Part shown: piece by piece, positions 7,032 to 15,563 of the stretch
Layout of the letters: every line of letters starts with the position of its first letter
Position numbering within the stretch: the stretch's first letter is position 1
Source: Luteolibacter pohnpeiensis
Lineage (GTDB): Bacteria; Verrucomicrobiota; Verrucomicrobiia; Verrucomicrobiales; Akkermansiaceae
DNA: 64,000 nucleotides
Direction: 5' to 3'
NCBI RefSeq assembly: GCF_016595435.1
Contig: NZ_JAENIJ010000013.1
Span: 1-64,000 of the forward strand
Made by a program: the position numbers and the translations under genes
Notes under the pieces: generated by a model
Databases searched by the model: none
What the model saw: the letters and a program-made list of their open reading frames with translations, nothing else
What the model was told of the DNA's origin: nothing

Positions 7032-10000
7032 TTAGAATAGGGGATACCCGGGCAGGATGATATTGGAAGGACAGGTGAAGGTGCGGGTGGATTGCGTGGT
7101 GCCGTCTGTGTTCAAAAAGTGAACTTCAAATTGAGTGGCCAGGAATGAGTGCAGGATGAGATCCGGCACGGTGTCGTTATTGAGATCGGCAAAGGCCCGG
7201 ATCTGTATGCCCTCGATATCTGGAAGGGAACGTCGTGAGATCACGGCTCCATTCGAGTCGAGAGTGATGAGAACCGCGGTGGATTCATCCGCATCCATGG
7301 CACCGATGAATGAGTTTGTGGTTCCGGGTATCGTTGCGGCGGCGCGCAGCACATCCTGAGTTGGGTTTGAGTAAAAGATGGTCGGAGTGGCGGCGAAGCC
7401 CGTGACGCTTCCCTTATGCAGCAGCAGCGGGCCGTTTGTTAGAAATGACGAGTCATCACCGCCTGCGATGTCGTTGCTACCATCTCCATCGTAGTCGCCC
7501 ATGCCGAGTGCACGGAATGAACCCGCGTCATGGATGAGGGTGGTGCCGGTTAGTTTTCCATCCGAGGCATCCCGCTCCCAGAAATCAATGTAGCGAACGT
7601 CATCGAATTCACGTTGCAACAGCAGGCCGTCGCCAAAATCGCCGGAGAGTTTGCCATAAGCGACAACGTTGTAGCGCGTATCCGCCAGATAGGCGAGTGA
7701 GGCAGCGCTGACAAATGGAGACCGACTGAGATAAGCACCTGTATTGCTTTGGTAAGTGCCCAGCTCGATGCCGTTGGGGTAGAGTCCGTTTGCTCCGGTA
7801 AAATCGATTTCCTGGAACGGATATTGAACCTGCTGGTTCGCGATGAAAATGCCCCCGGCCTGAGTGCCCGGACTGGTTGCCAGGATCGGATCCGGGCTTG
7901 GGAACTCGGGGTGATCCGGGTTGCTAACAGGGGAGTTTTTGAAATCGGGATCAATCTCAGGCGGTGTCTCCGGTTCAGGATCGGGATCATCATCCGGTTT
8001 CCGATGCGGCGGAACTGGTGGGGTCGGGTGATCACGCTTGAGTCGCTTAACCTCCAGACAATAAGGGATTGAGTCCGAGGTCGAATAGAGGAAGTTCGGG
8101 ATGGAGCCGACGATGTCCGGATTGCTGGCCAGAAAAGTAACGCTGGAGGCGATGTTCTGGTGCGCTGTACCCAGGTATTCATCGTTGCCGAAAAGTTCGA
8201 TATTTCCGCAGCAACCTTCACGAATGTATTCACTGATCACATTGAGCTTTCCTTCCCAGTTTCCACAGAGTCTCGGAACAGAATCATCCTTCGAATACAT
8301 GTAAGTCGACATACCCCGGACCTGAACTTTTCTGAATTGAGTGGTCCCACTGTAATCCACGCTGTAAATATCACCGCCCAGATTTACACTTCCTGTTAGA
8401 CGCAAGACAATGGTTGGCAGCTCCTCCGTAACCGGGAATGTGGCGACGAGATAATAGGAGCCGTCCTCCACGTATTCATCGACCTTGTTTCCACCAAAAA
8501 CCGTCCAGAATGCATTCACGTTACTGCCGGTCTCAAAGAAATCCGATGGAGCGAAATAAGACAAAGTTACGGTGACTTCGGTCCCTTCGGGATTGAGTTT
8601 CATTTCTTCCGCTGCGACGGCTTCGCCAAATTTTTCATCGGCTGTTAGTTCGAGGTAGTCGGTGACGTAGGTGCCGCCTGCGCTTTCTTCATAGCCGAAG
8701 TCGGTTAGACCGGAGCGATTGAAGTTCAGAATTGGCCAGAAATACCCGTCTTGCGAAACTTCATTGAAATAGGTCCCATTCTCTTCGTCAGCTACCCCAT
8801 GGTCCATGATGGTGGCGCGCGTGGCTCCAATACCATAAATGTAGTTGATCCCTGCTGACTGACCGCTGGTTAGTCCGGTCAGCCATTGTTGAGGGTTGGA
8901 TTCGGCAAAGGCATCAAGATCACCAAAGCTGAGGACGCTGATTTGGCTGGTGTAGGTTTCACCAAGAACCGGATTTAGATGAAATGCTTCCGAATACTGG
9001 CTAAACAGGCTGACCGAATCAAAGCAGGGGCCGGATGAATAGTAACCAAAGGACTTGAAGGTATCATTGCCTGTGGCCATGACTTCGATTTCTGCGCTCG
9101 GGGTATCGCCCAGAACCAAGGTTGCGGTTGTGGCTGACGTTTTCGTGATCGTCGCATTGCCGCTGGTGACCTCCCATTCGACGTCCAGTTCCTTGGTGGG
9201 GTCAGCTGGAATCGCGGTGAGTGTCTGACTGGATTCCAATGGGAAACAGGTGTGATTCGGTTGAATGAAAAACGCTTTCGCCTGATAGTGGATTTGCGCC
9301 TGGCTGAAGCGGAAGCCACCGACGATGGGGCGCAGGCAACCTTGCGCCGGGCTGTTGGCTTCAACCGTCAGCGGATAGAGATCGAGATCGTCCGGCGGAT
9401 TGATCGTCAAAGTATGACGTTTGGTATTGGAGGTGGTGATGTGGCCGTCGATATCCTCGAGGTTCAGGGTTTCCGTTCCGTCTTCTTCCCGAAGTGCGGT
9501 CAGCCAATTGCCATTCTTATCGGCGAAATACCAATTCAGTTCACCGATTTCATGGGAATCTTCGAGGTCGACTGAGATCGTCAAACTGTGATCTACGTCG
9601 TCCACCGTATAAGCCGGTTGCACGAACACGACGCGGATTGGTTTCACTTCGTAGGAAAACAAACCGTTGTAGGGTTCCAGGCACAGACGCCTTTCATCGA
9701 CCACCAGTTTCACCCGCAACGGTCCCTTGCCGATATTCGCTCCTCGGAAAAATTGGCTCTCGGGGCCATCGACCTGGATGGCGCTGCCCGGGATGGTTTC
9801 TAACAGGTAGTTTTCTTTGAATTCGAGCTCGATGCCCTTGGCACTGGCGTCTTCCGGCCAACGGCATGGTGTGAATTGCAGGTCTTCCTTCAACCCGGCA
9901 TGTGCGGTGTCGAGCACGGCTTTTTGACCGCTATTCACGAGATCCGTAGCGATTTTTCCAAGGAATGGAAAATCCTGAATCTTTTGGGGAAGGGAGTCCG

Positions 10001-11411
10001 ATGCCGACGGGATTTTATCGATCAGAAATTTCGCCGTATCAAAACCACGGCCCTCTGCGTGGGCGAAGACCTTCAGTCGTATCGTCTCACAACCGTTTCC
10101 GGGTTGAGGTGAATCTTCGTAGAGATAAGTCGGATTGCCGATCTCATCCACTGCTTCGTAGTTAAATTTGGTAATGCGATAAGGCAGCTGCTGTTTGTTC
10201 CATTCCTCCTTGAAGTTATAAAGTTCATACGATGCCTTGATGGCAAATATCGGCAGTCCCGAGGTGACCTTGGAGCCCTTGTCTGCATTCGAAACAAACT
10301 TCTTCGAGGTTTTTTCGGCAATCTCGGAAAGCTTTTCGCCAACCTTGTCAATCGCGCCATCCAGCCCCGTTGCCTCCTTGATTTGGTCGATGATGTCTTT
10401 TTTGTTATCGAGACGGCAGCGTTCGATCGATTCGATTTGAAGATCGACCCGGTTGTGAATCGGTGCGCAGCCGTGGTAGCCATCTGCCATGGGAATGGCG
10501 CGGCTCATGGTGGAGCTTGTTGCATGATTTCGCCGGTCCGCCATGCGTGCGGTTTCTGCCCGATCCTCCTGGCTCATCAACAAGAGAAACAATTCCTCAT
10601 TGATTTCGCGAACGGCTTGACCGGATGCACTGCCGGAGTTTTTCAAACCATCGAGGATCGCTTTATTGTAGTCTGCAGAAGCTTTGGCGGCAGCGAAGAG
10701 ATTGGCTTCCGCACTGATGGCGTTTCCCGATTTCAGGCTTTGCATTGCCGAATCGAGATCCACGCCTTGGGAAAGCGCTATGTCGTCCAGAATTGTGTCG
10801 AGCTGGGTGTAGAAAATATCGAAGCTGAAATTGGAGCGATCAATCGGTTGCAATTCGAGATCACCGCACTCGTGCATCACCCCATCCAGCGTCGCCCGGA
10901 TTTCAATGCGCCGGGTGCTGTCCCGCAACCAAAGGTCGGGCAGATAGGGCACCATCATGGTCATCTTCCCGGTGCTTGGATCAAAGCCGACATCCAGGGC
11001 AAACCAATCCGGCCCATCGAACGGTCGGAACTCGGCCGTCGCTGAAGTGGTGGGGGAATTCGGGGCCAGGATTTCGATAACGGACAGAGATCTGGCGTAT
11101 CGATTGGAAAGGTTCGCTTGCGGCGCGGTGGCGTTGGGCAGAAAGCAGAACGGCGCTGTTAGATTGGCGTGGGTGGTGTAAAATTCTCCGTGTCGCCAGA
11201 GATGGTCAGCGGTTTGCCAAGCTGGATCTAACTTCTTCTCCGCATCGGGCATGCTCGAAAGAGTGGTGTTCCAGTAGGTCTCGATCTCACTGAGCACGAT
11301 GCGATGATCCCCGTTGGAATCTGCCGGATGCGTATCTTCGGCTGCAAACATTCCTTGTAGGGAAGTTAGATGCAGCAGAAGGCAAGAGGTGATAAACCTA
11401 AGGGTATTCAT
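7032..11411 (-). CDS. Very large exported multidomain protein
   Basis: This 1459-residue protein starts with a signal peptide (MNTLRFITSCLLLHLTSLQGMFA). A dockerin/EF-hand-like DSNGDHRIVLSEIETYW follows at about residues 31-47. Residues 200-400 are mostly helical. A long beta-rich part of Ig-like segments follows. A Pro/Asp/Glu-rich hinge (about 1120-1170; PTPPVPPHRKPDDDPDPEPE) leads to a C-terminal region with FG-GAP-like calcium loops (DYDGDGSNDIAGGDD near 1308; DLNNDTVPDLILH near 1435), as in integrin-like beta-propellers. No enzyme motif is visible. It probably works at the cell surface or outside the cell, together with the thrombospondin-repeat protein immediately downstream. Confidence 0.7.
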   Translation of the reverse strand: MNTLRFITSCLLLHLTSLQGMFAAEDTHPADSNGDHRIVLSEIETYWNTTLSSMPDAEKKLDPAWQTADHLWRHGEFYTTHANLTAPFCFLPNATAPQANLSNRYARSLSVIEILAPNSPTTSATAEFRPFDGPDWFALDVGFDPSTGKMTMMVPYLPDLWLRDSTRRIEIRATLDGVMHECGDLELQPIDRSNFSFDIFYTQLDTILDDIALSQGVDLDSAMQSLKSGNAISAEANLFAAAKASADYNKAILDGLKNSGSASGQAVREINEELFLLLMSQEDRAETARMADRRNHATSSTMSRAIPMADGYHGCAPIHNRVDLQIESIERCRLDNKKDIIDQIKEATGLDGAIDKVGEKLSEIAEKTSKKFVSNADKGSKVTSGLPIFAIKASYELYNFKEEWNKQQLPYRITKFNYEAVDEIGNPTYLYEDSPQPGNGCETIRLKVFAHAEGRGFDTAKFLIDKIPSASDSLPQKIQDFPFLGKIATDLVNSGQKAVLDTAHAGLKEDLQFTPCRWPEDASAKGIELEFKENYLLETIPGSAIQVDGPESQFFRGANIGKGPLRVKLVVDERRLCLEPYNGLFSYEVKPIRVVFVQPAYTVDDVDHSLTISVDLEDSHEIGELNWYFADKNGNWLTALREEDGTETLNLEDIDGHITTSNTKRHTLTINPPDDLDLYPLTVEANSPAQGCLRPIVGGFRFSQAQIHYQAKAFFIQPNHTCFPLESSQTLTAIPADPTKELDVEWEVTSGNATITKTSATTATLVLGDTPSAEIEVMATGNDTFKSFGYYSSGPCFDSVSLFSQYSEAFHLNPVLGETYTSQISVLSFGDLDAFAESNPQQWLTGLTSGQSAGINYIYGIGATRATIMDHGVADEENGTYFNEVSQDGYFWPILNFNRSGLTDFGYEESAGGTYVTDYLELTADEKFGEAVAAEEMKLNPEGTEVTVTLSYFAPSDFFETGSNVNAFWTVFGGNKVDEYVEDGSYYLVATFPVTEELPTIVLRLTGSVNLGGDIYSVDYSGTTQFRKVQVRGMSTYMYSKDDSVPRLCGNWEGKLNVISEYIREGCCGNIELFGNDEYLGTAHQNIASSVTFLASNPDIVGSIPNFLYSTSDSIPYCLEVKRLKRDHPTPPVPPHRKPDDDPDPEPETPPEIDPDFKNSPVSNPDHPEFPSPDPILATSPGTQAGGIFIANQQVQYPFQEIDFTGANGLYPNGIELGTYQSNTGAYLSRSPFVSAASLAYLADTRYNVVAYGKLSGDFGDGLLLQREFDDVRYIDFWERDASDGKLTGTTLIHDAGSFRALGMGDYDGDGSNDIAGGDDSSFLTNGPLLLHKGSVTGFAATPTIFYSNPTQDVLRAAATIPGTTNSFIGAMDADESTAVLITLDSNGAVISRRSLPDIEGIQIRAFADLNNDTVPDLILHSFLATQFEVHFLNTDGTTQSTRTFTCPSNIILPGYPLF

Positions 11412-11572
11412 TAGTTTGACCGTTTAAAAAGTGTGCAATGGTGTCAAGAATTTGACGGGGCGAATTTCATAAACGGGCTATTCGCGATCGCTTCGCTACG
11501 AGTTTCACAGGTTGTGGCAGATTGGTTTCCTGCTTGGACTGAAAGCGGATTCCGTGTTGGGTTTCCTGCATC

Positions 11573-12643
11573 ATGATGAACGGCTCACTGCTCGTGCTCG
11601 GATTGTCCGGGCCGGAACTGACGGTTGCGGAAGCGGAGCTTTTCCGTCGTCTGCAGCCCGCAGGCTTCATCCTGTTTTCACGCAATATCACTTCCCCGCA
11701 GCAAACCCGGAAATTGACCGATGACCTGCGTGGACTTTGTTCCGAGGAGCCGATCATTGCCATCGATCAAGAAGGGGGAAAAGTCACCCGCACCAAAGAC
11801 ATCGCTCCGGTTCCTCCGTCTGCAGCTGCTTTGGCCGCGAAGGCAAACCCTGCAGACATCGCGAATGTCGGCGCACTCACGGGGGACTTTCTTCGGCTGC
11901 TTGGCTTCAATCTGGATTTTGCTCCGGTGTTGGACCTTGATCACTTTCCAGGTCTGCAAAACTCACTGCGCGGGCGCTGCTGGGGGCGTGATCCGCAGCG
12001 CGTGATCGATTACGCAGGGCAATGGAACCGATGGCTGCGGAAACGCTACATCGCCAGTTGCGGCAAGCATTTTCCTGCCTGTGGCCGTGCGGTCTCCGAT
12101 CCGCATTTCGACCTGCCATCGTCGCCCGCGACCTTGGATGAATTGCTTCGGGAAGACGTCATTCCTTACACCGCGCTGATGCCGGAGCTCGATTCGATCA
12201 TGCTGGCGCACGTCGATTTTCCAAACATCGATCCTGATTTTCCGGCGTCGCTTTCGCCAAGGATCATCCGCCGATTTTTGCGCGATCAGCTGGGATTCGA
12301 AAAGCATGTGGTGCTAACGGACGACCTCGACATGGGCGCCATCACCGGGCGTTACGGGCGTGGTCAGGACGTCAAGATGGCGATCGAAGCCGGCAATGAT
12401 CTGGCGATGATTTGCCATAAAATCGAAACCGCCGAAGTCGCGGCCAAAGCGATTGCTGAGTTGCCGTATTGGATGATCGATGAGGCGCACCAACGCCTCG
12501 CCCGGCTGCGCAAAAAATTGTGCGAACCGCTGACCTGGTCGGACGCGTCCTGGCAAAAGACCTGCGATGCCATTGCCGAATTCGCCGCCAAAATCCCAGA
12601 AGAAGGCACCGGACAAGCCCAAAGCCCGGTGGCTGATTATTAA
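11573..12643 (+). CDS. Glycoside hydrolase family 3, NagZ-like
   Basis: A 356-residue family-3 beta-N-acetylhexosaminidase of the NagZ type, which removes GlcNAc from anhydro-muropeptides in cell-wall recycling. The fold landmarks are ILFSRNI, IDQEGGKVTR (substrate loop) and FAPVLDLD. The catalytic loop reads KHFPACGRAVSDPHFDLP, where most NagZ proteins have KHFPGHGxxxxDSH. The DxH dyad is kept but the GHG is changed to ACG. The nucleophile Asp is in LTDDLDMGAI. There is no signal peptide, so the enzyme is cytoplasmic. Start codons at 11573 and 11576 are equally possible. Confidence 0.85.
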   Translation: MMNGSLLVLGLSGPELTVAEAELFRRLQPAGFILFSRNITSPQQTRKLTDDLRGLCSEEPIIAIDQEGGKVTRTKDIAPVPPSAAALAAKANPADIANVGALTGDFLRLLGFNLDFAPVLDLDHFPGLQNSLRGRCWGRDPQRVIDYAGQWNRWLRKRYIASCGKHFPACGRAVSDPHFDLPSSPATLDELLREDVIPYTALMPELDSIMLAHVDFPNIDPDFPASLSPRIIRRFLRDQLGFEKHVVLTDDLDMGAITGRYGRGQDVKMAIEAGNDLAMICHKIETAEVAAKAIAELPYWMIDEAHQRLARLRKKLCEPLTWSDASWQKTCDAIAEFAAKIPEEGTGQAQSPVADY

Positions 12644-12811
12644 TGCAATCGGTTACGGATTGGCGTTTTCCAATGTGAAAAACTCGGCAACCCCCGGATT
12701 TCCAAGGTTTGAGTTCAATTTCCCTTGCCAACTGCAGATCCAGCGGCTTGATTCCGCGCTCAACCTAAAACTAGGACGGTCCGGCGGAAGCTGGATCTAT
12801 CCCCTACGATT

Positions 12812-13069
12812 ATGAGCGAAAACGAAATCAACCTCAAAGAATATCAGCTCCACGAAGGAGACACCGGCAGCGCCCCTTACCAAGTGGCCCTCCTCACCCA
12901 ACGCATCCTTCATTTGACGGATCACTTGAACCTTCACACGAAGGACTTCTCCTCACGCCGCGGCCTTCTCAAGCTGGTCGCCCAGCGCCGCAAGCTCCTT
13001 GATTACATCAAAGGAAACTCCGAGGAGAAATACCAGGAGGTCATCAAAGGCCTGGGTCTCCGCCGCTAA
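12812..13069 (+). CDS. rpsO: 30S ribosomal protein S15
   Basis: An 85-residue protein that is clearly S15: [40 protein letters not shown] and the basic [13 protein letters not shown] block that binds the 16S rRNA three-way junction. Length and order of motifs match the family (88-89 residues in most bacteria). It lies directly upstream of pnp, the ancient rpsO-pnp arrangement in which S15 and PNPase expression are linked. Confidence 0.98.
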   Translation: MSENEINLKEYQLHEGDTGSAPYQVALLTQRILHLTDHLNLHTKDFSSRRGLLKLVAQRRKLLDYIKGNSEEKYQEVIKGLGLRR

Positions 13070-13085
13070 CCCAATCTTAGCCGAG

Positions 13086-13109
13086 CAGCCACGGATTTCT
13101 CCGTGGCTG
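13086..13109 (+). other. Perfect 10-bp hairpin between rpsO and pnp
   Basis: CAGCCACGGA (13086-13095) pairs exactly with TCCGTGGCTG (13100-13109) around a four-base loop, with no T-run. In other bacteria the rpsO-pnp gap holds an RNase III processing hairpin or a leaky terminator. Either would fit here, so PNPase may regulate its own message as in enterobacteria. That is by analogy. Confidence 0.6.
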
Positions 13110-13214
13110 TTCTGCAAACGGCCCGCGTAGTCGAACCAGTTGTCGATCTACGCCAGCCGCCGGACCATCGCCATCGTCCCGATATTTCGGGAATTCGGCA
13201 GGTCTGGGAAATGA

Positions 13215-13243
13215 ATGCCCGTCCCGCATACGGCGAGGCGGGC
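13215..13243 (+). repeat. REP-like palindrome in the pnp leader
   Basis: The arms GCCCGTCCCGC (13217-13227) and GCGAGGCGGGC (13233-13243) pair in ten of eleven positions around a five-base loop, about 29 bases before the pnp start. The core CGTCCCGC is the same as in the REP palindromes flanking the transposase inside leuS. The string ATGCCCGTCCCG recurs at 45411-45422. It may be a solitary REP copy that now forms part of the leader. Confidence 0.45.
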
Positions 13244-13271
13244 TGTACGCACTGATAAAAGAATAGAAGAA

Positions 13272-15446
13272 ATGAATATCCATACTCTTACGGCCGAAGT
13301 CGGGACGAATCCGATGACGTTCGAAACTGGCAAGATTGCCAAACTCGCCGACGGCGCGGTCACGGTCCGCTGCGGTGATACGATCATCCTCGTCACCGCT
13401 GTTTCCGCCACCAAGGTGAAGGCCGGTCAGACCTGGTTCCCCCTTTCCGTGGAATACAAAGAAAAAGCCACCGCTGCCGGCGTATTCCCAGGCGGCTACT
13501 TCAAGCGCGAAGGTCGCCCTACCGAGAAAGAAATTCTCACCTGCCGCATGACGGACCGCCCACTGCGCCCGTTGTTCCCAAAAGGCTACTTCTACGAAAC
13601 CCAAATCGTCGCCATCCTCCTCAGCGCGGACGGTGAAAACGATTCGGACATCCTCGCCATGAACGGCGCTTCCGCCGCTCTCTGCCTTTCCGACATCCCA
13701 TTTGCTGGCCCAATCGGCGCCGTGCGCGTCGGCCGCATCGACGGTGAATTCGTGATCAACCCAACTCACGCCCAGCGCGAAGAAAGCGATCTCGATTTGA
13801 TCTACGTCGGCAACAAGACCGATGTCATCATGATCGAAGGTCAGGCTGACGAACTTCCGGAAGAGGAATTCATCAAGGCACTTCATTTCGCCCAGGAAGC
13901 TGTGACCAAGTTGGTGGCCGTTCAGGAAGAAATGGCGAAACTCGCTGGCAAAGAGAAACGCTCGTTCGAGGCGGTTCTCGCCAAGGAAAACCTGCTCGAA
14001 ATCGCTTACGAAATCGCAGGCGATCGCATCGAAGCCGCGATCTACGCGCCATCGAAAACCGAGCGTGCCAAGAAAGTCGGCGCCCTCCGCGACGAAGTTG
14101 AAGCTGCGATCAAGGAGCGCGCTCCTGAAGCAACCGAGTTCGACGTCGAGCAAGCCTTCGAATACCTGCAGAAGAAAGCATTCCGCATTTCCATCATGGA
14201 AAAAGGCGTGCGTGCCGACGGCCGCAGCATCGGTGACCTTCGCCCGCTGTTTGGCGAAGTCGGCACCCTGCCACGCGTCCACGGTTCCGCGATTTTCGCC
14301 CGTGGTGAAACCCAGGCGCTTGCGATCACGACCTTGGCTCCTGCCGATGAGAAGCAATACTTCGACAACTACGCCGGTGGCGAAAGCGAGAAGCGTTTCA
14401 TCCTCCACTACAACTTCCCTCCATTCTCTGTCGGCGAATGCGGACGCATGGGTGGCATCAACCGCCGCGAAATCGGTCATGGATCGCTCGCAGAGCGCTC
14501 GATCGAGCCAGTGATTCCTGAAGAGTCCGACTTCCCATACGCGATCCGCGTTTCCTCGGAAGTGATGGAGTCGAACGGTTCCACCTCGATGGCCACCGTT
14601 TGCGCAGGCACCATGGCCTTGCTTGATGCAGGTGTTCCATTGATCCGCCCGGTCGGCGGTATCTCCGTGGGTCTCGTCACCGATTACAACGAAGACGGCA
14701 CGCTGAAGGAGCACAAGATGCTGCTCGATATCATCGGTTCCGAAGACTTCTACGGTGACATGGACTTCAAGCTTTGCGGCACCGACGAAGGGGTCACTGG
14801 CTATCAGCTGGACCTCAAGCTGCCGGGCATCCCGCTCAGCATGCTGGAAGAAGCGATCCACATCGCCAAAGGCGGCCGCACCAAGGTCATCGCCAAGATG
14901 GCGGAATCGATCGTCGATCCGAAGGAGCTCAGCTCGCACGCACCACGCATCGTTTCCCTCAAGATCCCTGCGGATCGCATCGGCGAACTCATCGGACCTG
15001 GCGGCAAGAACATCAAGGGCATCCAGGCCGAGTCCGGCGCCGAGATCAACATCGAGGACGACGGCACCGTGCACATCTACGCTTCCAAGCAAGAAGGCCT
15101 CGAGCGTGCGAAGTCGATGATCGACCGCATGTTCCAGGAAATCGAAGTTGGCAAGACCTACACCGGTCGCGTGGTTTCGATCACTGCCTTCGGCGCGTTC
15201 ATGGAAGTGCTTCCTGGCAAGGACGGTCTCATCCACGTTTCCGAGTTGGCCGAAGGCCGCACGGAGAAAGTCGAGGACGTCGTCAAGAAGGGCGAAATGG
15301 TGACCGCCAAGTGCCTGGGTGTTGACGAAAAAGGCCGCGTGAAAATGAGCCGCCGCGCTTACCTCCGCGATCAAAAAGCCGCCGAAGCTGAAGCCGCTGC
15401 TCCAGCCGAAGAAGCACCAGCTGCAGAAGCTCCTGCCGCTGAATAA
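13272..15446 (+). CDS. pnp: Polyribonucleotide nucleotidyltransferase (PNPase)
   Basis: PNPase degrades RNA 3' to 5' with phosphate and sits in the degradosome. Two RNase PH-like domains are present (first from residue 5, second with GRSIGDLRPLFGEVG and ETQALAITTL). A KH domain (RIGELIGPGGKNIKGIQ) and an S1 domain (GKTYTGRVVSITAFGAFMEV) follow, then an Ala/Glu/Pro-rich tail. ATG 13272 gives MNIHTLTAEVGTNPM and 724 residues, the usual length. The upstream start at 13215 would translate the REP-like hairpin and is rejected. Confidence 0.97.
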   Translation: MNIHTLTAEVGTNPMTFETGKIAKLADGAVTVRCGDTIILVTAVSATKVKAGQTWFPLSVEYKEKATAAGVFPGGYFKREGRPTEKEILTCRMTDRPLRPLFPKGYFYETQIVAILLSADGENDSDILAMNGASAALCLSDIPFAGPIGAVRVGRIDGEFVINPTHAQREESDLDLIYVGNKTDVIMIEGQADELPEEEFIKALHFAQEAVTKLVAVQEEMAKLAGKEKRSFEAVLAKENLLEIAYEIAGDRIEAAIYAPSKTERAKKVGALRDEVEAAIKERAPEATEFDVEQAFEYLQKKAFRISIMEKGVRADGRSIGDLRPLFGEVGTLPRVHGSAIFARGETQALAITTLAPADEKQYFDNYAGGESEKRFILHYNFPPFSVGECGRMGGINRREIGHGSLAERSIEPVIPEESDFPYAIRVSSEVMESNGSTSMATVCAGTMALLDAGVPLIRPVGGISVGLVTDYNEDGTLKEHKMLLDIIGSEDFYGDMDFKLCGTDEGVTGYQLDLKLPGIPLSMLEEAIHIAKGGRTKVIAKMAESIVDPKELSSHAPRIVSLKIPADRIGELIGPGGKNIKGIQAESGAEINIEDDGTVHIYASKQEGLERAKSMIDRMFQEIEVGKTYTGRVVSITAFGAFMEVLPGKDGLIHVSELAEGRTEKVEDVVKKGEMVTAKCLGVDEKGRVKMSRRAYLRDQKAAEAEAAAPAEEAPAAEAPAAE

Positions 15447-15492
15447 TTCGCAGGAGCGACTGAACGAAAGTTTGGTCCTCCTTGATTTCCCA

Positions 15493-15525
15493 AAGCCGAC
15501 ATCCATCGCGGGTGTCGGCTTTTTT
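15493..15525 (+). terminator. Rho-independent terminator of pnp
   Basis: AGCCGACATCC pairs with GGTGTCGGCT around a short loop and is followed by six T residues (15520-15525), a classical terminator 47 bases after the pnp stop. Confidence 0.85.
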
Positions 15526-15563
15526 GTTGGCGGAAAACCAGCTGCCTTGAGACAAAAAGAATC

